A stretch of 8,796 bases of DNA from JBJXGF01 sp046153015 (GCA_046153015.1 JBJXGF010000171.1:1-8796), one strand, 5' to 3'; counted from the stretch's first letter, positions 1-6,804 are shown. Notes: generated by a model from the sequence alone, not told the origin. Program-made: numbers and translations.

Positions 1-12
1 GTGAGCTGCCCT

Positions 13-2859
13 TCAGGCCCGTTCTTCGGCCGATTGTTGGTTGTGGGCAAGCATCGCGGCTTGGGTTCGGTCGCGAGCGCCGAGCTTTCGGAGGATGCTC
101 GAGACGTGGGTCTTCACGGTTCGATAGCTGATGTAGAGGAGCGTTGCGATCTCCTCGTTGGAACGTCCTTCGGCGACATGCCGCAGCACCTCGCGCTCTC
201 GCGGGCTCAGCTCGGGATGGAGACCCAGCCGGCCCGGTGTCCGGCTGGTCGGTCCCATCCCGATGTCCGCCGCGAGGGCTTCGGCCAGCAGATGTTCGGA
301 CACCCCGCTCTCAGGGACCGCCTGGAGGTGGGCCATGGCGCGCTGGGCTTCCACGACGAACGGCGGGCAGCCAAGCGTGTGACTGCGGCGGAGGGTCTCG
401 TTCAACAACGCGGCAGCGTCGGCATGACGTCCGGCGGCCAGGGCGGCGACGGCCGCAGGGTGGGCGACCAGACCGAAGAACGGAGCGACGTTGCCAAGCA
501 GGAGGTGGTGGAACGGCATGAGGTCTTCGTAGAGGACGGCCGCGCGTCGGCTGTCGCCGAGGCGCCAGCAGGCGAGGGCGGCCATGCCCGTGCCCATAAG
601 GAACCACTCGTTGCGGGGTAGCTGATTCGTGGCCCCGGGGCCTAGCGCTCGGGCGAGGTGCTTCCGGGCAAGGTCGTCCTGACCGTTCTCGGCTTCGGCC
701 AGCGCGGCAGCGATGTACCACACCGGCGCGCTTCCCGTGTCACCGGCAAAGGCGAGGAGGTCCTGGGGGAACCTCGCCGTCGAGCCTGTCCAGCGTGCGA
801 GTGCGAAGCGCTGCATCAACGCCATCTGCGCGGTGTGGAAGCTGTCGAGGTGCTCACTCAGCTCCACCACCCGTCTGTTCAGACGACGCGCCGAGCGGAA
901 GTCGCCACGATGGAGCATGCGCATCGCTCGCAGAAGCGGGGGGTAGGGCAGGAACAACGCCTCTTGCCAGCGGTGGACGAGGCGTTCAAACCGCTCTATC
1001 TCGTCGTCTGCATCTTCCAACGCTCCCAGCTCGACCAGGCTCAGGATCCGTTGGCGCATGGCATCGAGCACGACGTCACGGCGCTGCAGGATCAGCGCGA
1101 CGCCGGCCAGCCTCGTGCAGGCCTCGGCGGCCTCGGCGGCGTGGCCCGGGCCGCCTGCCAGCACCCGGCGGGCGAAGGCCACTCGCATCCGGCCGTCGTC
1201 GTCAGCACGATCCAGCGCCTCGTCGGCCCGGTCCAGCCACAATCTGGCGTCGGGTCCGCCGCTGTACCACGTGGCTCTGGCCAGCGCCGCTGCGAGCGAC
1301 GCCCGATTCGGTGAGCACGCGGGCTGCGAGTTCATGGCCCGCAGGAGAAGTTCCGCCGACGGGTCGGCCTGCTCGGAGCGGACGCCGCCTTCCATCAGGC
1401 ACGCGTCCTCGTAACCCAAGGCGGCGGCGGCGAGGAGGTCGGCATCGATGGCGATGACCGAAGCAGCTTCGAAGTGGGCCTGCGCGGCGGCGGGCCGACC
1501 GGCGCGAAGGGTGGCCCGGCCCAGCTCCACCAACAGGTAGGGCCGCTCAGCCTCGGTGGCCAGGCTCACGGCCTCCTCGAGATGGCGTGCGGCGTCGCTG
1601 TGGGCGTTCACGTTTGACGCATGTCGCGCGGCCCTCTCCCACGCGGACAGCGCCGCGGATCGCAGGGAGCCGTACACCCGCGCCGCGAACGTGAGGTGCA
1701 GCGCGATCGACCAGAGGTCGTCGCTGCTGCCCAGTTCAGCCAAGGCGCGGGCGGCGGCTGCTTCGAGATCGGCTCGACGGGTCGGCAGGAGGCGCTCGAG
1801 GATGGCCTGACGCACAAGGGCGTGGCGAAATGCGAAACCGTCCGGCACATCCTGCAGCAACCCGACCTGGATCGCCCTGGTCAGGTCGCCAGGGGCGCTG
1901 GGATCGGTGCAAACGGCCGCGAGGATGTCGAGAGAGCCCCGGCGGCCGATGACGGCAGCCGCCTCGATCGCGTGACCGGCCTCGGCGCCGAGGGCGGCGA
2001 GCCGGCTCGCCACGATGGACTGCACCGAGGGCGGGACGTGCAGCGTGCCAAGCCTGCCGGAGATCCCACCGACCTGGCGGAGCACTTCGGTGACCAGGAA
2101 GGCGTTGCCGCCGGTCGCCGCGACCACCTGACGTGCGGTCTCGCTGCGGCCCTTGCCGGGCTCCAAGAGCTCGACGACATCCTCGAATCGCAGCGGGCCG
2201 AGATCGAGTCGCAAGCAGTTCGGGCTGCGAATCGCTCCCGTGAGCGCCACGGACGTGTCGGATTCCGCCTCCTCAGGGCAGAAAGACCCGATCAGGAGAA
2301 CGCTAGAGGAAACGGTGATCCTGGCGAGATAGGAGAAGAACTCGACGGACGCCCGATCAGCCCAGTGCAGGTCATCCAGGAGGATCACCAGAGGCGAAGC
2401 CATCCTGCCAACGTCGAGGAACAGTCGAGACAGTCGATGGTGCAGCGCCAGGCGGCTGGACGGATGCACTGTGGGCGGACCGGTATTGGCCATCTGGCCG
2501 AGAAGATCCCGGGACTCGTGGTTGCTGAACAGCTCGAGACCGGCAGATGAGGCGCTGGCCAGCGTCTCAACCATCGTGCGCCACATCCAGAACGGGGGTG
2601 TTCCGTCCGCGTCGAACGCCCGGCCCCGCAGGATCGTCGCACCCATTGCGACAGCCTGATCGGCGTACTCCTCGAGCAGTCGGCTCTTCCCGGATCCCTG
2701 TTCCCCGGCAACGACCACCGACCACCCCCGACCGGTGCGTGCTTCGCCGGACGCGGACTCCAAGATCGAGAGCTCACGTTCCCGGCCGACGAACGGCAGG
2801 TGGAGACCGGGCGTCCATCCGTCAGATGGGTGGCCCGGCCCGTCGGCGCCAGCACTCAT
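13..2859 (-). CDS. LAL/MalT-type LuxR-family transcriptional regulator with N-terminal AAA+ ATPase
   Basis: Predicted cytoplasmic ATP-dependent transcription activator of the large LuxR (LAL) class, 948 residues, the usual length for the class. An AAA_16-type domain opens the protein: 'FVGREREL' near residues 23-30, Walker A GEQGSGKS at 52-59, Walker B LVILLDDLHW at about 157-166. The long middle is Ala/Arg/Leu-rich and helical, consistent with TPR-like repeats that in this family sense a ligand or partner. The last ~65 residues are a LuxR helix-turn-helix (LSPREREVL, then NEEIATLLYISYRTVKTHV and the IL.KLGARDRTQA end). The ATG at 2859 is chosen because GGAGGAG lies 6 nt upstream of it (2866-2872, minus strand). 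The stop is at 13-15, so the gene is complete. It is divergent from the DinB gene at 3048 and may regulate it, but this is only inferred from position. Its ligand cannot be predicted. It carries no sign of decay, and long antisense open frames across it are shadows. Confidence 0.93.
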   Translation of the reverse strand: MSAGADGPGHPSDGWTPGLHLPFVGRERELSILESASGEARTGRGWSVVVAGEQGSGKSRLLEEYADQAVAMGATILRGRAFDADGTPPFWMWRTMVETLASASSAGLELFSNHESRDLLGQMANTGPPTVHPSSRLALHHRLSRLFLDVGRMASPLVILLDDLHWADRASVEFFSYLARITVSSSVLLIGSFCPEEAESDTSVALTGAIRSPNCLRLDLGPLRFEDVVELLEPGKGRSETARQVVAATGGNAFLVTEVLRQVGGISGRLGTLHVPPSVQSIVASRLAALGAEAGHAIEAAAVIGRRGSLDILAAVCTDPSAPGDLTRAIQVGLLQDVPDGFAFRHALVRQAILERLLPTRRADLEAAAARALAELGSSDDLWSIALHLTFAARVYGSLRSAALSAWERAARHASNVNAHSDAARHLEEAVSLATEAERPYLLVELGRATLRAGRPAAAQAHFEAASVIAIDADLLAAAALGYEDACLMEGGVRSEQADPSAELLLRAMNSQPACSPNRASLAAALARATWYSGGPDARLWLDRADEALDRADDDGRMRVAFARRVLAGGPGHAAEAAEACTRLAGVALILQRRDVVLDAMRQRILSLVELGALEDADDEIERFERLVHRWQEALFLPYPPLLRAMRMLHRGDFRSARRLNRRVVELSEHLDSFHTAQMALMQRFALARWTGSTARFPQDLLAFAGDTGSAPVWYIAAALAEAENGQDDLARKHLARALGPGATNQLPRNEWFLMGTGMAALACWRLGDSRRAAVLYEDLMPFHHLLLGNVAPFFGLVAHPAAVAALAAGRHADAAALLNETLRRSHTLGCPPFVVEAQRAMAHLQAVPESGVSEHLLAEALAADIGMGPTSRTPGRLGLHPELSPREREVLRHVAEGRSNEEIATLLYISYRTVKTHVSSILRKLGARDRTQAAMLAHNQQSAEERA

Positions 2860-3047
2860 CGACAGCTCCTCCGGCTTCCACCGAGCGCCGGGCGATGTTC
2901 GAATCGCACGCCCTGTGCTGGACAGCGCAGGCTAGCCGCGCAACGGTCGCGCAGGCGCGCCCGAATACGTCCCGGGACCGATGCGCAAAGGCACCTGGTC
3001 GTTCATGCTAGGCGCATCTCCGCCGCGATCTTCATAGCGAGGTTCAA
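2860..3047. promoter_or_regulatory. Divergent intergenic region between regulator and DinB gene, with a spaced inverted repeat
   Basis: These 188 bp separate two divergent starts and must hold both promoters. A 7-bp inverted repeat GATGCGC (2980-2986) / GCGCATC (3012-3018), arms separated by 25 nt, lies 30 bp upstream of the DinB ATG and could be an operator. The stretch GAGG at 3039-3042 is a modest ribosome binding site for the ATG at 3048. No convincing -10/-35 pair is visible on either strand. The operator reading is inference. Confidence 0.35.
2865..2872 (-). promoter_or_regulatory. Ribosome binding site of the LuxR-family regulator
   Basis: On the minus strand the sequence GGAGGAGC precedes the ATG at 2859 with a 5-6 nt spacer. 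It is a near-perfect Shine-Dalgarno sequence and fixes the start of the regulator. Confidence 0.7.
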
Positions 3048-3148
3048 ATGGATTGGCGTCCTCTGTTTACGATGCAGCACGGCCACGTGCACTCGGCTCA
3101 ATTGGCCCAGGTTCCCTTCTCCTACCAGGATCTGCTGCTACAGGGGCT
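3048..3148 (+). pseudogene. DinB-superfamily protein, 5' part, interrupted by transposon insertion
   Basis: This is the first 33 codons plus two bases of a DinB-fold gene, beginning MDWRPLFTMQHGHVHSAQLA. The transposon follows base 3148. The ATG at 3048 has GAGG 5 nt upstream. Joining base 3148 to base 6249, which removes the element and one GGGCT copy, gives ...LLLQGL-TEAQIRLV... with no frame change and a 201-residue product. DinB-fold proteins are four-helix-bundle metalloenzymes. In actinobacteria several are mycothiol- or bacillithiol-dependent transferases or isomerases, but the substrate here is unknown. All predicted metal ligands lie in the 3' part, so this fragment cannot be active. 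An open frame continues into the element to 3473, but that extension is not a real protein. Confidence 0.85.
3144..3148. repeat. Target site duplication, left copy (GGGCT)
   Basis: GGGCT directly abuts the left terminal repeat and is repeated exactly at 6244-6248 outside the right terminal repeat. A 5-bp duplication is the staggered-cut length known for the Tn7, Mu and Tn5053/Tn552 group. Deleting one copy restores the DinB reading frame, which supports this boundary independently. Confidence 0.88.
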
Positions 3149-3159
3149 TGTTGGCGGCC
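3149..3159 (+). repeat. Left terminal inverted repeat of the transposon
   Basis: TGTTGGCGGCC, the exact reverse complement of 6233-6243. Similarity to the right end continues more loosely inward (TTxTTTG, then ATGG at matching offsets), giving an imperfect repeat of about 30 bp. Confidence 0.88.
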
Positions 3160-3218
3160 ACGTTGTTTGCACATGGGTCGGCGGTGTTGGGTGCGGCTGG
3201 TTAGGCATCGTTGTTTGC
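3156..3218 (+). repeat. Two subterminal repeats at the left end (putative transposase binding sites)
   Basis: The 10-mer CGTTGTTTGC occurs at 3161-3170 and again at 3209-3218, each preceded by GGC. The two copies are 48 bp apart and lie between the left tip and the ATPase stop codon. Related motifs occur inverted at the right end (6180-6202 and 6216-6236). Repeated, unequally spaced end sites are a known feature of Tn7- and Mu-like transposons, where TnsB or MuA binds. Assigning them as binding sites here is inference. Confidence 0.6.
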
Positions 3219-3223
3219 GGTTG

Positions 3224-4039
3224 CTATTCGCGGGTGAGTTCGGCGGCGGCCTTCTTTGCTGCGGTGTCGTCGACGAGGTCTTTGCCGGCGGAGGCGGTGG
3301 CGATAAGGGCGGCGGTGGCGGCGTTGTTTAACTGTCGTGGGAGGCCGTTGGCGACGCGGTGGAGTCGGCTGATGGCATCGTCGGCGAAGATTGGGTCTTC
3401 ACGTCCGGCGAGGGCCATGTGGTGTTTGAGGTATCCGGCTGTTTCTGCGAGGTCGAGTGGTTTCAGTTGGTAGCGGATCGCGATTCGTTGATCGAGCGCC
3501 GCGAAGATTCCCATGCGTAACTGTCGGGCGAGGGTTGGCTGGCCGATCAGCAGCCCGGCGAATGGGCTGGTGGAATCCATGTTGGCGTTCGTCAGTAGTC
3601 GGAGTTCTTCCAGTTGTTCGGGTGTCAATAGGTGGGCTTCGTCAACGATGATGACGGGTCGCCGGTGTCGTTCGGTTTCTTCGTTCGCGAGCAGTGTGGC
3701 GGCTTGGGCCATGACTTCAGCTTTATGGAATCGTGGGGTGGCGCCGAGCGCTGACACGATCGTGACGTAGAGACCTCGTGTTCCGAACGCGGGGTTGGGT
3801 ATGTAGATGATGTGGTGGCGTGTCGGGTCCAGCCCAGCGACCGCAGCGCGAACGGCGACGGTCTTTCCTGCGCCGACTTCACCGGTGAGGACACCGAGCG
3901 CGGATTCCTGAACGCAGTGATGGATCCGTGCGACCGCTTCGGCGTGGGCGTCACGAACGAATAGTTGGTTGGCGGGGATGTTCTTGCCGAACGGTGTGTG
4001 CGTGAACCCGAAATGTGTGACCCAAGGGGTGGTCATCAC
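3224..4039 (-). CDS. ExeA/TniB-like AAA+ ATPase, transposition regulator
   Basis: An AAA+ ATPase of 270-271 residues that probably works as the target-DNA-bound transposition activator (TnsC/TniB/MuB role) for the neighbouring transposase. The N-terminus 'HFGFTHTPFGKN' is the ExeA/TniB-type opening. Walker A is GEVGAGKT at 53-60, Walker B VIIVDEAH at 129-136, a sensor 1 Asn sits near 151, and GLPRQLN with a likely sensor 2 Arg is near 232-238. Two starts are possible: GTG at 4039 (4-nt GTGA overlap with the transposase stop) or ATG at 4036 (1-nt overlap, TGATG). Both imply translational coupling. The ExeA resemblance is a domain resemblance only, since no secretion genes are nearby. The gene is complete, and its stop is 65-75 bp from the left tip of the element. 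Confidence 0.88.
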   Translation of the reverse strand: MMTTPWVTHFGFTHTPFGKNIPANQLFVRDAHAEAVARIHHCVQESALGVLTGEVGAGKTVAVRAAVAGLDPTRHHIIYIPNPAFGTRGLYVTIVSALGATPRFHKAEVMAQAATLLANEETERHRRPVIIVDEAHLLTPEQLEELRLLTNANMDSTSPFAGLLIGQPTLARQLRMGIFAALDQRIAIRYQLKPLDLAETAGYLKHHMALAGREDPIFADDAISRLHRVANGLPRQLNNAATAALIATASAGKDLVDDTAAKKAAAELTRE

Positions 4040-5415
4040 GCGACCTGCCCGTCGGTGTCCGTGCTGTTGGTGGTGTAGTCCTCGATGTTGAATAGGGGAA
4101 TGTCGCGGTAGTGGATTGTGCCGATGGTGTCGTCTTCGTGCGCGGCTTGGACCATGCCGAGGTAATCGATCCCCGTCGCCTCGACGGGAGGTCGCTCCGC
4201 TTGAGGAACACGTTTCGCGACGTGTCGGGCGATAGTAAAAGGTGTCGCCACGCCGGCGGGTCTGTCACCGAGGTAGACGTCTAATCGGGTGAGGTTCTCC
4301 GGGTCGTAGCGGATCTCGATGCGTTGACCCACCAGCGCGGGGTCAACGGCGTAGGTGTTGCCCTCGACACTGATCGTCGCGGTGCGAGTTACCTTCCGGT
4401 TGGCGGACCACCGGAACGCGTCGATCAACCGGTCAGGGGCCGGATGAACTGGGCTGCCGCCGGCGTGCCACCGGTCGATCGGGGTTTGTTCCGTTTCTTT
4501 GTGGATGCGCCGGTTCGCGACGCTTTCAGCCCAGGCTTCGAACCGGTCGTTCAACACATCGAAACTGTCGATGCCGGTGTGTTCAATCTCGGTGAGGAAC
4601 CGGTCTCGGATGTAACGGTTCAATCGTTCCTGTTTCCCGCGCCCTTCAGGCGAATACGGTTTCGAATGCACCAACCGCACCCCGAGCACCGCGCATGTTC
4701 TTGACAGCATCGCGTTCGAGAACGGTGCACCATTATCGCAATACAATACTTCAGGCAGTCCGCGTCGAATGATCGCGTGTCGGAACACGTCTTGACCAGC
4801 GCGGGTGTTTTCGACGGGCATGAACCGGCCGTGGACCAACAACCGGGAATGGTCATCCACGATGAGGAACAGGCGGGCCCGGACCGAGGCGGCGGTCTTG
4901 GGGAACGGAACGAACGGACCGACGAGCACATCAGTGATCCACCGTTCGTTCGATCGTTCCGCCTCATAACGGCCGAACACTTTCGGTTCCGCTGCGAGCG
5001 CGGCGCGGTGCAACCCGCGACGTCGTAGTTGAGCGCGTACGGTGCGTTCAGCCATCCGCACGCCGTGACGATGCCAGATGATGTCCACGATCTGAGCCGC
5101 TGAGCGGACTGGGACCTCGATCCGCAAGGCGGCCGCGACGTCAGCTAACTCCGGATGGGACCGAACAATCCCGGTGTCCCCACGCTGCTGGGGCCCCAAT
5201 CCGTCCAGCCCATGCTCACGCCATGCCCGCAGCCACCGATCAACCGTGGACCGTGAGTAGCGACGTTCGGTCCCGTCCGGGTGGGTATGGGCACGCCCAG
5301 CGATCCGGCGCACGATATCGCCTCGTTCCGCGCCGGTCAGACGCGCCGGCAACGCTTCCGCGATCACCGCGTAGCGGTGCAGGGCGACCTGTTCACATAT
5401 CTCGTTGTTCATCAT
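4036..5415 (-). CDS. DDE transposase with HTH and Mu-type C-terminal domain (TniA/TnsB-like)
   Basis: Catalyses the DNA cutting and strand transfer of the element. Counting from the ATG at 5415 it is 459 residues. An HTH lies near residues 53-78 (YSRSTVDRWLRAWREHGLDG). The RNase H-like integrase core carries D162 (WITD), D227 (YCDNGAPF) and E263 (GRGKQERLN), spaced D-65-D-35-E, which is canonical. A Mu-type beta-barrel follows around residues 340-400 (VEGNTYAVDPALVGQRIEIRYDP). The ATG at 5415 (or 5412, MM) is preferred over the frame's first possible start at 5481 because AAAGGA lies just upstream and the family homology begins near there. That ribosome binding site lies inside the end of the upstream gene, so the two genes overlap by about 23 nt. 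Nothing in the frame is broken. At 459 residues it is shorter than TnsB (about 700). Confidence 0.92.
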   Translation of the reverse strand: MMNNEICEQVALHRYAVIAEALPARLTGAERGDIVRRIAGRAHTHPDGTERRYSRSTVDRWLRAWREHGLDGLGPQQRGDTGIVRSHPELADVAAALRIEVPVRSAAQIVDIIWHRHGVRMAERTVRAQLRRRGLHRAALAAEPKVFGRYEAERSNERWITDVLVGPFVPFPKTAASVRARLFLIVDDHSRLLVHGRFMPVENTRAGQDVFRHAIIRRGLPEVLYCDNGAPFSNAMLSRTCAVLGVRLVHSKPYSPEGRGKQERLNRYIRDRFLTEIEHTGIDSFDVLNDRFEAWAESVANRRIHKETEQTPIDRWHAGGSPVHPAPDRLIDAFRWSANRKVTRTATISVEGNTYAVDPALVGQRIEIRYDPENLTRLDVYLGDRPAGVATPFTIARHVAKRVPQAERPPVEATGIDYLGMVQAAHEDDTIGTIHYRDIPLFNIEDYTTNSTDTDGQVA

Positions 5416-6067
5416 CGGTTCCTTTGTCCAACACCCCACCAAATGGGGATGGAGGGATGAAACGACGATTGCCGAACACACGCCACGGCGGATCGGTGTT
5501 GGTCGTGATCAACTCCCCGCCGCACACCACAGACACAAACGCCCACAACAATCCCGTCCGCATCTCGTGACGTGCGAACGCCGCCCGATGCGCCCAACCC
5601 ATCGCCGCGATCGCCGCCGCGGACAGCCCCGAAGGCCATCTCGCAGGGATCGTCCCTCCGAGCTCCACCGTCAACGCCGCGAAACCCGACCACAACAACG
5701 ACGCCCTCGCCGTGAACCGACGCACCCACCCGCGCACCGTCGTGAACGGCACATCCAACCAGCGAGCCGCCCAACCAATCGACACCCCCGACGAAACATC
5801 AGCGAGCGCCTGGCCGATTGTCTCGACCACGTCCAACCGACCGACAACCAAGAAACCCGGTATCAGCGCGTGGGACACCCGACAGCCCGAGCAACGAGCC
5901 CGCACGACCCATAACCGATAACACTGACCCTCAGCCCGAACCGATCGCTCATACCCCGCCCAGAACACCATCGGCACCGCGCATGACCCACACGACGGCC
6001 GCGGAACCAAGACCTCACGACCAGCGGCCACGTAACTCTCGACAGAGGACGGACACGGCCATACCAT
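5393..6067 (-). CDS. Zinc-ribbon/HTH protein resembling DUF6431, first gene of the transposon
   Basis: A small element-encoded protein of unproven function, 224 residues from the ATG at 6067. Two CxxC pairs (C26/C29 and C59/C62 from this start, reading PSCGSC and RCSGC) form a probable zinc ribbon. They are followed by SHALIPGF and then a predicted HTH near residues 94-116 (GVSIGWAARWLDVPFTTVRGW). I recognise the pattern as the DUF6431 family, often seen beside transposases, from memory and with moderate certainty. The open frame extends upstream to 6145, but that extension would read through the 46-nt hairpin, and family-like sequence starts at MVWPCPSSV, so 6067 is preferred. No strong ribosome binding site is visible there. 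Zinc-finger plus HTH architecture recalls TniQ, the target selector of Tn7-like elements. That link, or a role as operon repressor, is inference. Confidence 0.75.
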   Translation of the reverse strand: MVWPCPSSVESYVAAGREVLVPRPSCGSCAVPMVFWAGYERSVRAEGQCYRLWVVRARCSGCRVSHALIPGFLVVGRLDVVETIGQALADVSSGVSIGWAARWLDVPFTTVRGWVRRFTARASLLWSGFAALTVELGGTIPARWPSGLSAAAIAAMGWAHRAAFARHEMRTGLLWAFVSVVCGGELITTNTDPPWRVFGNRRFIPPSPFGGVLDKGTDDEQRDM

Positions 6068-6094
6068 GACCACGGGTGCTACCGACACCCTTCC

Positions 6095-6140
6095 GGACCC
6101 CTCCCCGGCGAGCGTCAACTCGCCGAACCGGGAGGGGTCC
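6095..6140. promoter_or_regulatory. Strong bulged hairpin upstream of the transposon operon
   Basis: Outer arms 6095-6105 and 6130-6140 are perfectly complementary over 11 bp (GGACCCCTCCC / GGGAGGGGTCC). Inner arms 6106-6112 and 6119-6125 pair over 7 bp around a 6-nt loop (6113-6118), with a 4-nt bulge at 6126-6129. The structure lies 28 nt upstream of the preferred start of the first transposon gene. It could be a leader structure that blocks translation from read-through transcripts, as known for several insertion sequences. On the plus strand it is followed within 10 nt by TTTT (6147-6150), so it could also act as a terminator of antisense transcripts. The function is not established. Confidence 0.6.
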
Positions 6141-6179
6141 AACAAGTTTTCAGGACACCCAACCCTCCCAGCTACCCAA

Positions 6180-6236
6180 CCCCATCAGCAAACATCGTCG
6201 CCGAACAGACCCCCACCATCGTCAAATAATCAGGCC
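6180..6236 (-). repeat. Two subterminal repeats at the right end (putative transposase binding sites)
   Basis: On the minus strand, GGCGACGATGTTTGCTGATGG begins at 6202 and closely matches the left-end site at 3156-3176 (shared GGC, ACG, TGTTTGC, ATGGG). A more divergent copy, GGCCTGATTATTTGACGATGG, begins at 6236. The offset between the two is 34 bp, against 48 bp at the left end, so the ends are asymmetric. Confidence 0.55.
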
Positions 6237-6243
6237 GCCAACA
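6233..6243 (-). repeat. Right terminal inverted repeat of the transposon
   Basis: GGCCGCCAACA on the plus strand, the exact reverse complement of 3149-3159. It is followed directly by the second GGGCT duplication. Confidence 0.88.
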
Positions 6244-6248
6244 GGGCT
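6244..6248. repeat. Target site duplication, right copy (GGGCT)
   Basis: Identical to 3144-3148 and directly outside the right terminal repeat. Confidence 0.88.
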
Positions 6249-6753
6249 CACTGAAGCGCAGATCCGTCTCGTGGCGGAGCAGGGTCAAAACTCCATCGCG
6301 TGGTTGCTTTGGCACATCGCGCGCTGCGAGGACGCGGCTATCAATGTGGTGATCAATAACGGTAATCAGGTACTCGACGACGGCTGGTGCAACAAGCTGC
6401 AGATCCAGCGGCAGGACATCGGAACAGGTATGACCGTGGCTGAGGTGATGGATCTGAGCGCTGGTATCGACATCGACGCCCTGCTCGGGTACCGCCTCGC
6501 CGTCGCTCGCCGTACCAATGAGGTGGTGGAGCGGCTCGATGACCGTCGACTTGAGGACGCGGCCATGACCGACCCGGAGGTCCAGCGACTTCACGACCTG
6601 GAGCTGTTCGGCTCGAACGCGGCGTGGGTCGCCGAGTTCTGGCAGGACAAGCCGATCCTGTGGTTCTTGTGGCTGGCCACTGGCCACTGCTACGCCCACC
6701 TGGGCGAAGGCCTGACGGTGCGGTCCCTCGCTGGGTCGCCCCGCTCCCGTTGA
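6249..6753 (+). pseudogene. DinB-superfamily protein, 3' part, displaced by transposon insertion
   Basis: This holds 167 codons that complete the 201-residue DinB-fold protein begun at 3048. In the restored numbering the likely metal-binding histidines are H56 (WLLWHIARCED) and H180/H184 (TGHCYAHLGE). This is the usual DinB arrangement of one His in the second helix and an HxxxH near the C-terminus. The fragment therefore keeps all metal ligands but has lost its first helix and its own promoter. An in-frame ATG at 6076 inside the transposon could in principle make a 225-residue chimera, though no ribosome binding site supports this. The enzyme activity and substrate are unknown, and family members include thiol-dependent transferases. 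It ends with a TGA at 6751-6753. Confidence 0.85.
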
Positions 6754-6804
6754 AGGCCGCAAGGCGCGCAGCCGATCCATCACCTATCCCGGAAGGGGAC
6801 CATA

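Larger units (their letters stand above)
3149..6243 (-). mobile_element. Complete three-gene transposon (DUF6431-like / Mu-type DDE transposase / ExeA-TniB-like ATPase)
   Basis: A 3,095-bp element bounded by perfect 11-bp inverted repeats TGTTGGCGGCC (3149-3159) and GGCCGCCAACA (6233-6243), with a 5-bp duplication outside. Its only cargo is three same-strand genes: zinc-ribbon/HTH protein (6067-5393), DDE transposase (5415-4036) and AAA+ ATPase (4039-3224). The first two genes overlap by about 23 nt and the last two by 1 to 4 nt, so they look like one coupled operon. TG...CA termini, a Mu-type transposase with an AAA+ partner and a 5-bp duplication match the chemistry of the Tn7/Mu/Tn5053 superfamily. 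IS21 also has a transposase-ATPase pair but lacks the third gene and has a different ATPase type. All three frames are open and the DDE triad is intact, so the element may be active or recently inserted. It sits antisense to the DinB gene it disrupts. Confidence 0.9.

Noticed and set aside
1621..2550. 309-codon plus-strand open frame (and another at 1-621, 658-1314)
   Set aside because: They lie antisense to the well-supported LuxR-family regulator and have no recognisable domain. High GC makes such shadow frames common.
3048..3473. 141-codon plus-strand frame reading from the DinB start into the transposon
   Set aside because: Only the first 34 residues are DinB-like. The rest is antisense to the ATPase gene and crosses the mapped left end.
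3224..4039. ATPase as a type II secretion component (ExeA/GspA)
   Set aside because: It has no membrane segment or secretion neighbours, and it lies inside a transposon next to its transposase.
5416..5481. Extended transposase start at 5481
   Set aside because: It would overlap the upstream gene by about 90 nt, and the ribosome binding site and family-like sequence favour 5415.
6068..6145. Extended start of the zinc-ribbon protein at 6145
   Set aside because: The extra 26 residues would be encoded largely by the 46-nt hairpin and look unlike the family's usual beginning.
3149..6243. Assignment to IS21 (IstA/IstB)
   Set aside because: The transposase has a Mu-type C-terminal barrel, the ATPase has ExeA/TniB rather than IstB features, and there is an extra zinc-ribbon gene. 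Mechanistic similarity remains, so the exact family is left open.
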